Below are positions 8,748-17,393 of a DNA stretch of 64,000 nt, piece by piece; position 1 is the first letter of the stretch, and each line of letters begins with the position of its first letter. The notes under the pieces were generated by a model. It was not told the DNA's origin. It saw only the letters and a program-made list of their open reading frames with translations, and did no database searches. The translations under genes and the position numbers were made by a program. The stretch lies in contig NZ_KB849756.1 in assembly GCF_000368925.1 (NCBI RefSeq), forward strand, positions 695,429 through 759,428, in the 5' to 3' direction. This DNA is from Acinetobacter bereziniae LMG 1003 = CIP 70.12 (lineage in GTDB: Bacteria; Pseudomonadota; Gammaproteobacteria; Pseudomonadales; Moraxellaceae).

Positions 8748-9647
8748 TTAAAACCGTAATTTGTAGCCTGTGTCTTGCTCCAAACGTTGTATTGCTGCTG
8801 AAAAGTCCATGGATGCTGCATCTGTTGTTTTAATCAGATCATAGCAAGCATGGGTTGTTTGCAATACTTGAAGTTCGAGCTGGCTACGACGCATTAAATC
8901 TATAGCAATCCCCATATCTTTTTGAAGCAGGTTTAAAGCAAAGCTTCGATCAAATGCACCATTCAAGATTCTCTGTGCAACGATGGTTTCAGACATACCA
9001 CTTCGCCCACTGGAATGATTGATACAGTTAAGCGCCGCTGCTAAATCCACTTGTTGGGCTTTTAAAATACTTAGCCCTTCGGCGGCTGCCCAAAGATTCA
9101 CAGCCATTAAACTATTGTTAACAGCTTTTACTGCAAAACCAGAACCACTTTCTCCCACATATTCAATGAGATCAGCAAAGGCTTGAATAAATGGCTTTGC
9201 ACGTAGACAGGCATCATAATGACCTGCCAACATCACGGTCAGAGTGCCATTTTCTGCTCCGATGGTTTGTCCTGAAACAGGTGCATCCAAATAATCAATA
9301 TTTAACTTTTTTAGCTTTTCTGCCAATCGACACGCTGAACTGGGAATACCACTGGTACAATCCACCCAAATACTTCCAGCTTTTAAGCTGACCCTTGCAA
9401 TCAAGTTTTCAACATCTGCGCTGGTGGGTAAACAAGAAAAAATGATGTCTGCCTGTACTGCTTCTTGTAAATTTACAGCAATTGTTCCAAAGCTTTGCGC
9501 ATGTTGTTGGGCTTTTTCAAAATTTCGATTCCAGACTTTTACTGTTTTACATACCTTAGGCAGATGGGAAGCCATATGCCATCCCATTGCCCCAAGCCCA
9601 ATGAATGCGACATGGGGCAACTCACTGTCTTTTGTATTATTGCTCAT
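8748..9647 (-). CDS. 3-hydroxyisobutyrate dehydrogenase-like NAD(P)-dependent reductase
   Basis: This beta-hydroxyacid dehydrogenase has 299 residues. It has a Rossmann glycine loop (VAFIGLGAMG), the substrate motif DAPVSGQTIGAENGTL and the catalytic-Lys region GFAVKAVNNSLMAVN. It interconverts a 3-hydroxyacid and the corresponding semialdehyde. It is the last gene of the rut operon, 16 bases after rutG. I infer that malonic semialdehyde or 3-hydroxypropionate is the likely substrate, in parallel with RutE. Start 9647 is chosen because GGAG sits 9 bases upstream, whereas it directly abuts the alternative ATG at 9656. Tartronate-semialdehyde or 3-hydroxyisobutyrate activity remains possible. 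Confidence 0.85.
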   Translation of the reverse strand: MSNNTKDSELPHVAFIGLGAMGWHMASHLPKVCKTVKVWNRNFEKAQQHAQSFGTIAVNLQEAVQADIIFSCLPTSADVENLIARVSLKAGSIWVDCTSGIPSSACRLAEKLKKLNIDYLDAPVSGQTIGAENGTLTVMLAGHYDACLRAKPFIQAFADLIEYVGESGSGFAVKAVNNSLMAVNLWAAAEGLSILKAQQVDLAAALNCINHSSGRSGMSETIVAQRILNGAFDRSFALNLLQKDMGIAIDLMRRSQLELQVLQTTHACYDLIKTTDAASMDFSAAIQRLEQDTGYKLRF

Positions 9648-9663
9648 CACATTCATCTCCGTT

Positions 9664-11022
9664 TTAAGCACTATGCGTAAATGACTTGATACTTTCATCA
9701 GACTCCGTCTGCACTGCACCAGAGGGCTTTTCGCCGCGGTTGAGGAATAAATTTAGAATAATTGCAGTCAAAGTGGCTGTACCGATACCGCCTAAATCAA
9801 ACGAGCCAATATGCACGCTAAAATTCCCCGCCCCCATGATCAGACTGACAGCAGCAATGATAAGGGTACTATTTTTAGTAAAATCAATTTTGTTATCTAT
9901 CCAAATTTTTGCGCCTGCCACAGTGATTAAACCAAATACCACAATAGACGCTCCGCCAAGTAAAGCGACTGGAATGGTACTGATGACCGCACCAAATTTA
10001 GGTGATAACCCCAATAAGATGGCAAAAATACCAGCAATCACAAATACGGTCGTCGAGTAAATCTTGGTCACCGCCATCACGCCAATATTTTCAGCATAAG
10101 TGGTCATTCCTGTGCCACCGACTGATGCTGATAAAGTTGTACAAACACCATCAGCAAAAAATGCGCGCCCCATATAAGGCGATAAATTTCGCCCAGTCAT
10201 GGCAGAGACCGCTTTAAAATGACCTAAGTTTTCCGCAACGAGAATGATGGCAACAGGTGCTATCAAAAGCATCGCATTGGCATTAAATGTCGGTGCAACA
10301 AAATGTGGTAATCCAAACCAAGCAGCGTTATTGATCACGGCAAAATCAATGGCTTTACCTAGTCCCATGACATTGGCAAGAATAAAATACAGGACATAAG
10401 CACAGACCAACCCCAGCAAAAGCAAAAGTCGACGCATCATCCCTCGGGTAAATACAGCAATGACACTAATACACACGATTGTGAGAATTGCCATCCAAGT
10501 ATCAAAAGAATTGGCTGAAACGCTTTTAATGGTGACCGGTGCAAGGTTTAGTCCAATGATCATGACAATTGCCCCAGTAACGATCGGAGGCATCAGTTTT
10601 TCTATCCAACCTGTTCCTGTTTTCATCACGATTAAACCGATGGCAGCGTAAACCAAACCACAGGCAATAGTTCCTCCCAAAGCCACTGCGATATTGGGAT
10701 TTGTTCCAACACCTGCGTAACCTGTTGCTGCTGCTACAGCACCAATAAATGCAAAACTCGACCCGAGATAACTCGGCATTCTTCCACCAGTCATGAGGAA
10801 AAATAAAATTGTGCCAATCCCTGTAATGAATATGGTTAAGTTCGGATCAAAACCCATCAATAAAGGTGCTAAAACAGTTGCACCAAACATTGCAAAAGCA
10901 TGTTGTAAGCCCAGTACGATGCTTTTTCCTGCTGGTAAATACTCGTCAATCTGCACAGGTGTTTGGTCTAAATTTCCTGTATAAGGTTTAAATGAAGCAA
11001 ACCACGGTTCTTTTGTCGCCAT
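9664..11022 (-). CDS. rutG: Uracil/pyrimidine permease RutG (NCS2)
   Basis: The product is a 452-residue NCS2 (uracil:xanthine symporter) protein with 12-14 hydrophobic segments. It starts with a soluble PYTGNLDQTPVQIDEYLPAGKS segment typical of RutG/UraA. Family signatures visible are GLQHAFAMFG, the substrate-helix region VAENLGHFKAVSAMTG and SASVGGTGMTTYAENIGV. It imports uracil or thymine across the inner membrane. It lies 24 bases downstream of rutF in the rut operon. Confidence 0.93.
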   Translation of the reverse strand: MATKEPWFASFKPYTGNLDQTPVQIDEYLPAGKSIVLGLQHAFAMFGATVLAPLLMGFDPNLTIFITGIGTILFFLMTGGRMPSYLGSSFAFIGAVAAATGYAGVGTNPNIAVALGGTIACGLVYAAIGLIVMKTGTGWIEKLMPPIVTGAIVMIIGLNLAPVTIKSVSANSFDTWMAILTIVCISVIAVFTRGMMRRLLLLLGLVCAYVLYFILANVMGLGKAIDFAVINNAAWFGLPHFVAPTFNANAMLLIAPVAIILVAENLGHFKAVSAMTGRNLSPYMGRAFFADGVCTTLSASVGGTGMTTYAENIGVMAVTKIYSTTVFVIAGIFAILLGLSPKFGAVISTIPVALLGGASIVVFGLITVAGAKIWIDNKIDFTKNSTLIIAAVSLIMGAGNFSVHIGSFDLGGIGTATLTAIILNLFLNRGEKPSGAVQTESDESIKSFTHSA

Positions 11023-11046
11023 TTTTTAATTCCCCATATTTAAAAA

Positions 11047-11616
11047 TCAACATACGTTTTGAGGTTCACAATAGTTACGTTTAAAATAGAGAAGCGCATT
11101 TAAGTCTGGATTGTGTCTTATTGCTTTGACTTGGCAAAACAGCACATCATGGCTTCCTACGGATTGACTCGAAACAACTTCACAATCAAACGAAATCAAT
11201 GCACTCTCCAACACGGGTGAGCCAGTGATCAGCTCACTCCAGTTGGCTTGTGCAAATCTTTCTTGCATGGGTGTTTTTCCCCCAAATAAATTAGATAAAT
11301 CTGCCTGATTTGACCCTAATGTGTTGACACATAAAACTTTATTTTCTGAAAATGTGCTGTAAACAGAAGAAGATCGATTTAAACAAACCAATAAAGTGGG
11401 TGGTGTATCAGTCACACTACATACTGCGGAAGCTGTAAAACCTGCTTGCCCTGCCTTGCCTTTAGTGGTGATTACATTGACTGCCGCACCTAAATTAGAC
11501 ATCCCCTGTCTGAATAAGGTTTGATCGACTTCTAAATGAACGTTGGCTTCATTGGCTTGAGTGAATTCAATTATTTCACCTACGACTGTGTTGGTTGGTT
11601 TGATCATTTGCATCAT
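11047..11616 (-). CDS. rutF: Flavin reductase RutF
   Basis: RutF is an NADH:FMN reductase that regenerates reduced FMN for the RutA oxygenase. The 189-residue product has a flavin-reductase-like split barrel, with LFRQGMSNLGAAVNVITTKGKAGQAGFTAS and the DTPPTLLVCLNRSSS motif. An ATG ATG pair lies behind GGAGAGCC, so the true start is 11616 or 11613. It is the fourth gene of the rutABCFG unit. The N-terminus is somewhat longer than in E. coli. Confidence 0.92.
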   Translation of the reverse strand: MMQMIKPTNTVVGEIIEFTQANEANVHLEVDQTLFRQGMSNLGAAVNVITTKGKAGQAGFTASAVCSVTDTPPTLLVCLNRSSSVYSTFSENKVLCVNTLGSNQADLSNLFGGKTPMQERFAQANWSELITGSPVLESALISFDCEVVSSQSVGSHDVLFCQVKAIRHNPDLNALLYFKRNYCEPQNVC

Positions 11617-11707
11617 GGCTCTCCCACCCCGATGCGCAAATGCTCAAAGGGGTTAAAAATATCGTTGAAAAATTAAATTCAGGTGATTAATAAAATTGAA
11701 CGAAGGC

Positions 11708-12091
11708 TTATCCCACATGTGCAACAGATGCAATTTCAACGAGAGCATCGGGTTTGACTAACCCCACCTGAACACAGTAGCGTGCGGGTTTATCATTAGG
11801 AAAATATTCAGCATAAACTGTATTCACCGCAGCATAATCTGCCCAATCTCTGACAAAGATTGAATTAAACGTGACGTCATCCATCGTTCCACCCGCTGTT
11901 TCTATCACTCTTTTGATGGTTTCTAGAATATGCCGAGTTTGTCCCGCAGCATCGCCGACATAAACCACATCATTATTTTCATCAAATGCCAAAGTGCCTG
12001 AAACATAAACGATATTGTCTGCTTTAGTTGCAGGAACATAAGGGGCGAGTGGTTTAGAAGTTCCTGCTGGGATTACAACTTGTTTAGACAT
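11708..12091 (-). CDS. rutC: Rid-family aminoacrylate deaminase RutC
   Basis: The product is a 127-residue YjgF/Rid protein. It has the IVYVSGTLAFDENNDVVYVGDAAGQTRHILETI pattern in fragments, the ARYCVQVGLV catalytic Arg region and the C-terminal ALVEIASVAHV. RutC hydrolyses 3-aminoacrylate to malonic semialdehyde and ammonia in uracil catabolism. It sits between rutB and rutF, 87 bases after rutB. Confidence 0.95.
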   Translation of the reverse strand: MSKQVVIPAGTSKPLAPYVPATKADNIVYVSGTLAFDENNDVVYVGDAAGQTRHILETIKRVIETAGGTMDDVTFNSIFVRDWADYAAVNTVYAEYFPNDKPARYCVQVGLVKPDALVEIASVAHVG

Positions 12092-12178
12092 TTAAAATTC
12101 CTTATTTTACAAAGTCCATCTCCGCCATAAACTGAATCATTAACAGGTGGCAAAAATGAATAAATCATTAAAAAATAC

Positions 12179-12958
12179 TTAGGCAGATTGACTTAAAACC
12201 ACTGTAGTTTCTTGAGGTGATTGAAAAGTTTCTACAAATGCAGCGGTATTTGACACCCATCCAAAAAAAGTTTTAATGTTATATAAAGCTGCGACTTGAG
12301 CTTCTTCTGGACCTGCCTGATAACAAGCATCTTCTAGCGCGATGCCAAAATATTCCAAAAAGAAACCATCCCTCAAGGTTGACTCGACACAAACGTTGGT
12401 GGCGATGCCGACAAAAACCAGATTTCGTATACCACGAGCACGTAACATGCTATCTAAAGCAGTATTAAAGAAGCCGCTATAACGAGGTTTTTCAATAACA
12501 ATATCTTGAGCTTTAGGTTTTAACTCATCGATTAATGCAAAATCCCAGCCACCTTTTGCCAATAATTTGCCTGCCAACTCTGGTTTTTTACGCATGGTTT
12601 TTAATGCATTGGATTTATGAAAATTCGGTGAACCTAAACCACCTGCCTCTTGATATTGATCATCCCAACCATTTTGAAAATAGATCACTTGGATACCCGC
12701 AGTATGTGCAGCATTAACCGCTTTTTTTATATTTGCGACCACAGGTTGAGTTTTTGAAACATCAAAGCCTGCCAGATCTAAGTAACCACCGAGCGAGGTA
12801 TAAGCATTTTGCATATCAATCACAATAAGTGCTGTATGCTCAGGTGCCAGTTGAATAGATTCAGGTTCAGCCTTTAAAAGTTTTCCCGTACCTGCTTGAG
12901 AGGTAAAATCAGCACAAACAATGTTCGATAGAGCTTGGTTTTTTTCCATCATATTCAT
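12179..12958 (-). CDS. rutB: Ureidoacrylate amidohydrolase RutB
   Basis: This isochorismatase-like hydrolase of about 259 residues releases carbamate and 3-aminoacrylate from ureidoacrylate. The Asp-Lys-Cys triad is visible: ALIVIDMQNAY (Asp), the KPRYSGFFNTALDSML region (Lys) and GIATNVCVESTLRDGFF (Cys, with the preceding cis-peptide). The start ATG overlaps the rutA stop (ATGA), with GGAG eight bases before, so translation is probably coupled. Confidence 0.95.
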   Translation of the reverse strand: MNMMEKNQALSNIVCADFTSQAGTGKLLKAEPESIQLAPEHTALIVIDMQNAYTSLGGYLDLAGFDVSKTQPVVANIKKAVNAAHTAGIQVIYFQNGWDDQYQEAGGLGSPNFHKSNALKTMRKKPELAGKLLAKGGWDFALIDELKPKAQDIVIEKPRYSGFFNTALDSMLRARGIRNLVFVGIATNVCVESTLRDGFFLEYFGIALEDACYQAGPEEAQVAALYNIKTFFGWVSNTAAFVETFQSPQETTVVLSQSA

Positions 12959-14070
12959 GCGCTTTTCTCCAAAATGGTTTGGCTAGGTTCTTGATAACTT
13001 GCAACAACAGCTTCACGACTTTTCATCAAGGGTTGAATACGCTGACCAAAATCCTCCACACCTTGTACAAAATCATCAAAAGTTAATAAAATCCCTTCCG
13101 TTCCATCTATTTCAGCAATTTCATCCAGCATCTTGGCAACATTGTCATACGCCCCCACGATCGTACCCATATTGATATTGACAGGAGATACGCTAGACGC
13201 CATTTGACGAATATTGGTATCTGTGCCAGATGTTTGATCTTTACCCCCTTGATTCATCAGCCAGTTAATTGCTTCTACATCTGCACCTGCGTTGTAATTT
13301 TTCCATTTATCCATTGCTTCTTGATCTGTTTCAGCTGCTATCACCATAAACAGCACATAAGTTTGAACCTCACGCCCGGTTCGATCTGTATGTACTTTTA
13401 AGCGATCATTGATTTCAGCATAGGCAGTTGGTGTATTTAGCCCTTTTCCAAAAACAAAGTTATAGTCTGCATATTGTGCAGAGAACGCCAGACCTGTCTC
13501 AGACTGCCCTGCACAGATAATTTTCATGTCCGCTTGCGGTGTTGGCTTGACTTGGCAATCGTCCATTTGGAAAAACTCACCTTTAAAATCTGATTTTCCT
13601 GTTGCCCATAACTCACGTAAAATTTCGACATATTCCGACAAATAATCATAACGCTTGGCAAAATAATCATTCCCAGGCCACATGCCCATTTGTGTATATT
13701 CAGGTGGTTGCCATCCCGTAACAACGTTTAAACCGAATCTTCCATTAGAAATTGAGTCAATGGTTGAAGCCATTCGTGCCACAATTGCTGGAGGCATCAC
13801 CAACGTTGCTGCCGTAGCAAAAATTTTAATTTTACTGGTCACAGCCGCAAGACCTGCCATTAATGTAAAAGTTTCTAAGTTATAATCCCAAAATTCAGTT
13901 TTACCGCCAAAACCGCGGAGTTTAATCATAGAAAGTGCAAAATCAAAACCATAATATTCAGCGCGTTGTACAATCTGTTTATTCAACTCAAATGTTGGTT
14001 TATATTGCGGAGCATTTTCTGAAAGCAACCAGCCATTGTTTCCAATCGGACAAAATACACCTATTTTCAT
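12955..14070 (-). CDS. rutA: Pyrimidine oxygenase RutA
   Basis: This luciferase-like FMN-dependent monooxygenase has 371 residues. It opens the uracil or thymine ring between N3 and C4 to ureidoacrylate peracid. Flavin-site and family segments include GVFCPIGNNGWLLSE, NVVTGWQPPEYTQMGMW and the IICAGQSETGLAF loop. It is the first gene of the rutABCFG unit, 86 bases downstream of the -12 element of a sigma-54 promoter, which explains nitrogen-limited expression. Confidence 0.95.
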   Translation of the reverse strand: MKIGVFCPIGNNGWLLSENAPQYKPTFELNKQIVQRAEYYGFDFALSMIKLRGFGGKTEFWDYNLETFTLMAGLAAVTSKIKIFATAATLVMPPAIVARMASTIDSISNGRFGLNVVTGWQPPEYTQMGMWPGNDYFAKRYDYLSEYVEILRELWATGKSDFKGEFFQMDDCQVKPTPQADMKIICAGQSETGLAFSAQYADYNFVFGKGLNTPTAYAEINDRLKVHTDRTGREVQTYVLFMVIAAETDQEAMDKWKNYNAGADVEAINWLMNQGGKDQTSGTDTNIRQMASSVSPVNINMGTIVGAYDNVAKMLDEIAEIDGTEGILLTFDDFVQGVEDFGQRIQPLMKSREAVVASYQEPSQTILEKSA

Positions 14071-14155
14071 CTTTAAACCTCACTGCATAAAAAATATTCT
14101 AAACAAAACTACTTCGTCATAAACTCAAATTTAGACGCTTTGATATTTTTAATAA

Positions 14156-14171
14156 TGCATAGGGCGTGCCA
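14156..14171 (-). promoter_or_regulatory. Sigma-54 promoter of rutABCFG
   Basis: On the minus strand the sequence reads TGGCACGCCCTATGCA. It has GG and GC at the canonical 11-base distance and a perfect TGGCACG -24 box. It lies about 85 bases upstream of rutA. This agrees with NtrC/RpoN control of rut in enterobacteria. Confidence 0.8.
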
Positions 14172-14340
14172 CTAAATTTATCCTATTGTTTATTATATTT
14201 AATTTTTTATATTCAATTTTTATTTTACCTTTTGGTAAAAAATAGTTTTATATTATGGAAACACCAATAAACTAAAATGGTGCAAAATGCGCCGAATTAG
14301 ATCATTTCTAAAACTTCTCAATTAAATACTTACATCAAAT

Positions 14341-14370
14341 AAAAAACCGCATCAAAAATAGATACGGTTT
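14341..14370 (-). terminator. Terminator of rutDE
   Basis: AAACCGTATC pairs imperfectly with GATGCGGTTT on the minus strand and is followed by a T-run. It lies about 30 bases after rutE and separates rutDE from rutABCFG. Confidence 0.75.
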
Positions 14371-14399
14371 AATTTAATTCTTTCTTATTTAAATATTAT

Positions 14400-14987
14400 T
14401 TATAATATTTTACATGCTTCCAAAAAATCTAACCTAGGTAGTCTTGAATATATTTTTGTATGATCTCCATATCCAATATTAATGATCATATTAATTTGAT
14501 AATCCGTGTTCTTAAAGAAAATATCATTTACTTTTTGAGGATTAAAGCCAGACATTGGTCCCGTATCTAGCCCTAAACTCCGACAAGCTAAAATCAAATA
14601 AGCAGCCTGCATTGAACTATTACGAAACGCTGTTTCTTGTGTCAGTTCAGGGCTTGACGTAAACCAAGACTTCGCATCAGCATGCGGAAATAATTTACCA
14701 AATTGATCATAGAACTTTTGATCTGTGGCGACTAATACGGTCAAAGGCGCCGACATGGTTTTCTCAATATTTCCTATAGACAACGCAGGTTTAAGCTGGG
14801 CTTTTGACTCAGCCGTCGTTAAAAATACAAATCGTGCAGGACAACAATTGGCTGATGTCGGTCCCATTTTAACCAAGTCATAGATTTTGTGAATTTGTTC
14901 AGTTGAGATTTGCTGATCTAACCAGCCATTATGTGTTCTGGCTTGATGAAACAATTGATCTAAATCTATATTTTCTTGCTTACTCAT
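14400..14987 (-). CDS. rutE: Malonic semialdehyde reductase RutE
   Basis: This nitroreductase-fold flavoprotein has 195 residues. It shows MGPTSANCCPARFVFL (FMN site), GLDTGPMSGFN and a final NIGYGDHTKIYSRLPRLDF. RutE reduces toxic malonic semialdehyde to 3-hydroxypropionate using NADH. It directly follows rutD (5 bases) in a separate two-gene unit upstream of rutA, unlike the contiguous E. coli order. Confidence 0.92.
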   Translation of the reverse strand: MSKQENIDLDQLFHQARTHNGWLDQQISTEQIHKIYDLVKMGPTSANCCPARFVFLTTAESKAQLKPALSIGNIEKTMSAPLTVLVATDQKFYDQFGKLFPHADAKSWFTSSPELTQETAFRNSSMQAAYLILACRSLGLDTGPMSGFNPQKVNDIFFKNTDYQINMIINIGYGDHTKIYSRLPRLDFLEACKIL

Positions 14988-14992
14988 CGCGC

Positions 14993-15784
14993 TTATCCTT
15001 TTAAGTTTTTAATCAACAAATGATTGAGTGTTTTACTGTCAGTGATTGTTGAAGCATGTGCACCATAGTCCAATACAGTTAAGTCCCCATGCCCTAATGC
15101 TGCTTGAAGATCATGACTTTTTTGATAAGGCACCAGAAAATCATCTTTATTGGCAATGTAATACAACTCTGTATTCAATAAAGCATTTCGATGAATGGGT
15201 AAAATTTCAAATTTCATCAGTGCTTTCAATCGTGCCATTACATTGTGCGATGGAGGAAAGTCTTGTAGTCCTATATTCTCTATCTGTTGTATTTCTTGGT
15301 GATTTTTTGAAATAAAAGCAGAAGGATAAAGAAACAAAGCCTGTGCACGCACATAAGCTTCTGCCCCAGAATCTTTTAATAAAGCGATTCGAGTTTGAAA
15401 ACATTTTTGTGTGTGGGGATCCAAAGTATCCCAAGCATTGATCATGGTTAAACTCAATAAAGAAATCGAAGTATTTTGTACCAGCACAGCCAGTTCAGCT
15501 CCAATCACTGCACCTAAGGCATGCCCAATAAAGTGACATTTATCGATTTTATACTTTTGCAAAATTGCGAGGACTTGTTCAGCCATATTTTGAATGGAAT
15601 AGTATTGAGGCAAATGGGCTGAATCTGCGTGACAGCCTTCTTGATCATAAACCAAGACATGAAAATATTGCGTTAGCGGCTCAATCTGCGGTTGCCAGAA
15701 TGTTGCATGTCCACCTAAACCTGAAGACAAAATGACGAATTCGGCATCTTGTCCGTTGCTACAAGGAAAAATCTTCTCTTTCAT
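14993..15784 (-). CDS. rutD: RutD alpha/beta hydrolase
   Basis: This alpha/beta-hydrolase has 263 residues and is proposed to help hydrolyse carbamate or aminoacrylate in the Rut pathway. The nucleophile elbow reads FIGHALGAVIG, with Ala where most hydrolases have Ser. E. coli RutD has the same GHALGA, so this is a family feature, not a defect. The oxyanion region SSGLGGHATFW and the terminal GAHASTITDSKTLN are also RutD-like. It leads the rutDE unit and has its own sigma-54 site. Confidence 0.92.
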   Translation of the reverse strand: MKEKIFPCSNGQDAEFVILSSGLGGHATFWQPQIEPLTQYFHVLVYDQEGCHADSAHLPQYYSIQNMAEQVLAILQKYKIDKCHFIGHALGAVIGAELAVLVQNTSISLLSLTMINAWDTLDPHTQKCFQTRIALLKDSGAEAYVRAQALFLYPSAFISKNHQEIQQIENIGLQDFPPSHNVMARLKALMKFEILPIHRNALLNTELYYIANKDDFLVPYQKSHDLQAALGHGDLTVLDYGAHASTITDSKTLNHLLIKNLKG

Positions 15785-15819
15785 TTTTTACCATTCGATA
15801 AATTAATTAAGCGAACAAC

Positions 15820-15835
15820 AGCAAGAAATATGCCG
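15820..15835 (-). promoter_or_regulatory. Sigma-54 promoter of rutDE
   Basis: The minus strand reads CGGCATATTTCTTGCT. It has GG and GC at the canonical spacing and a full TTGCT -12 box; the -24 box is slightly off consensus. It lies 37 bases before the rutD start. Confidence 0.65.
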
Positions 15836-15997
15836 AATTAATATTTTTTAAATTTTGGTATTTATGAATTTTGAGCATGCTTGCTTGAAGCGAGCATGTT
15901 TATAAACAGCTAATTCAGCTAAAGGCAGGTTTTTAATGTAGTGGATATATCAACTCATTTTTTTCATGTAATGCATTCACTTTACTTAAAATTCGAT

Positions 15998-16022
15998 CAA
16001 AAAAAGCAACACGAATGTTGCT
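15998..16022 (-). terminator. Terminator of umuDAb
   Basis: AGCAACA and TGTTGCT enclose a four-base loop, followed on the minus strand by seven Ts. It lies about 38 bases beyond the umuDAb stop. A second, weaker hairpin at 15876-15898 has no good T-run. Confidence 0.88.
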
Positions 16023-16059
16023 AGCTTGAGTAATTAGAGACAATTAAAAAAGAAGCTAA

Positions 16060-16671
16060 TCAACGCATACGCTTTAAGTTATAGGTGACGACACCCCAAA
16101 TTTCAAACTCTTGCCCTTCTTCAATATAAATATTCTTAAATTCAGGGTTTTCTGCTTTTAACCAAACTTTAGGTGGATCAAAATGCTTATCAATCATTAA
16201 GCGCTTCACGGTAAAATCATTGTCAATACGCGCAATCACAATATCACCAGACTTTGCCGTGATACTACGATCGACGATCAACGGGTCTTCAATATCTATC
16301 CCCACATCCAACATTGAAAGAGAATTGGCTTTAACAATAAAAGTCGAACTTTCATTTCGAATCAGATATTCATTCATATCCAAAGATTGTTCAATCGTGT
16401 CCTGAACAGAAAACGGCACACCTGCTGCAACTCGTTCGGTCGCTAAAGGAATTTGATAAATCTTATCGTTTTTTGCTTGAACTGTTTGGATATTCATAGT
16501 CGAGCTAAAATCACTTAGCTGCGCGTTGCTGAAATTTTTCAGTAACCAATTTTTGATAAAATCAACTTGGGATTCAGGCACACGGATTACTTTGGTAGGC
16601 TCACTGAATTGTGCTTTTCGTCCAGCATTGGCTCTCGCACCTCCATGTTCAAATTCTACTTTTTTAGTCAT
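16060..16671 (-). CDS. umuDAb: UmuDAb, self-cleaving DNA-damage response repressor
   Basis: This 203-residue LexA/UmuD-like S24 protein is the length of the Acinetobacter UmuDAb, much longer than E. coli UmuD (139). The Ala83-Gly84 cleavage site (VAAGVPF), the catalytic Ser119 (ANSLSML) and Lys156 (FTVKRL) are all present. The N-terminal half replaces a standard LexA domain and binds DNA. UmuDAb with DdrR represses error-prone polymerase genes and is inactivated by RecA-stimulated self-cleavage. It is divergent from ddrR, with an operator between them. Confidence 0.95.
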   Translation of the reverse strand: MTKKVEFEHGGARANAGRKAQFSEPTKVIRVPESQVDFIKNWLLKNFSNAQLSDFSSTMNIQTVQAKNDKIYQIPLATERVAAGVPFSVQDTIEQSLDMNEYLIRNESSTFIVKANSLSMLDVGIDIEDPLIVDRSITAKSGDIVIARIDNDFTVKRLMIDKHFDPPKVWLKAENPEFKNIYIEEGQEFEIWGVVTYNLKRMR

Positions 16672-16716
16672 TTTTTATCCTGTATGCTACATAAAAACCA
16701 GTAAAATCAATATACC

Positions 16717-16737
16717 TTGAAAAAGTTACAAATTCAA
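16717..16737. promoter_or_regulatory. Putative UmuDAb operator
   Basis: A 21-base palindrome, TTGAA-N11-TTCAA, sits 46 bases upstream of umuDAb in the umuDAb-ddrR divergent region. On the minus strand the core GTAACTTTTTCAA agrees closely with the UmuDAb box as I remember it from A. baumannii. It probably mediates autorepression. Confidence 0.7.
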
Positions 16738-16948
16738 GTTGACGGCAAGTTTTTTTTGAATAACAATAACCCTATCGATCAGTTTTGATACATTTCTTTG
16801 AACAAGGATGTCAAAGACAATCAATATACTTATCATAAATCAATAATTTACAATATAAGCTCAATGTTATTTTATTGATTTTTTTGAACAAGTTCTCTGG
16901 TCTTCGTTATGCACTTATTTGATTGATTTTCTATGTGGAGACATAAAA

Positions 16949-17182
16949 ATGGCTACTCAACGTGATGCAATTCTTGGTTATGCTGATGAACAACATGCGT
17001 ACTATATTCGTTTAATTGAAGACAATAATGTGCTTGGCAGTCAATATGGTTTATTCTGTGAAAACACCAACAGTGATGATGCTGAAAGTATCATGACTAC
17101 ACTATTTTTAAAGAAATCATTTTGGCTGAACGGTTCTGAATTTAACGATATCGTCAAAGGATTAGAACCGCTTCCATTTTAA
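16949..17182 (+). CDS. ddrR: DdrR, DNA-damage response co-repressor
   Basis: The product has 77 residues (MATQRDAILGYADEQHAYYI...), divergent from umuDAb exactly as in other Acinetobacter. DdrR is specific to the genus, works with UmuDAb and is induced by DNA damage. The start at 16949 is chosen because GTGGAG lies eight bases before it; an in-frame ATG 30 bases upstream lacks such a site. It is small and acidic without known domains. Confidence 0.85.
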   Translation: MATQRDAILGYADEQHAYYIRLIEDNNVLGSQYGLFCENTNSDDAESIMTTLFLKKSFWLNGSEFNDIVKGLEPLPF

Positions 17183-17263
17183 ATTAAATTTTATCCACCT
17201 AAATTGAATATGCTTTGATGTTCAACTTTAGTGAATCATGATCTATATTTTTGTGCAATCAAA

Positions 17264-17299
17264 ATGCCGTTGTATTCAATTGAATAGAACGGCTTCTTT
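17264..17299 (+). terminator. Terminator of ddrR
   Basis: GCCGTT...AACGGC with an inner TATTC/GAATA stem forms a long hairpin, followed by TTCTTTA. It lies about 80 bases past ddrR. Confidence 0.75.
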
Positions 17300-17393
17300 A
17301 TGGTTCAATTTTAACAACAAGTGTGAATTCAATTCATGAACATCACCCTCAAAGCGCACAACGTTTGTCCTCTTTATTCTTAAATACTCTATC

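Noticed and set aside
14250..14300. NtrC enhancer sites upstream of rutA (TGGTGCAAAATGCGCC) and the guanidine operon (GGTGCATTTTA)
   Set aside because: Only half-sites with poor spacing against the TGCACC-N-GGTGCA consensus. Too weak to list as features.
14993..15784. RutD as inactivated by loss of the nucleophile Ser
   Set aside because: GHALGA is also the sequence in E. coli RutD, so Ala there is normal for the family.
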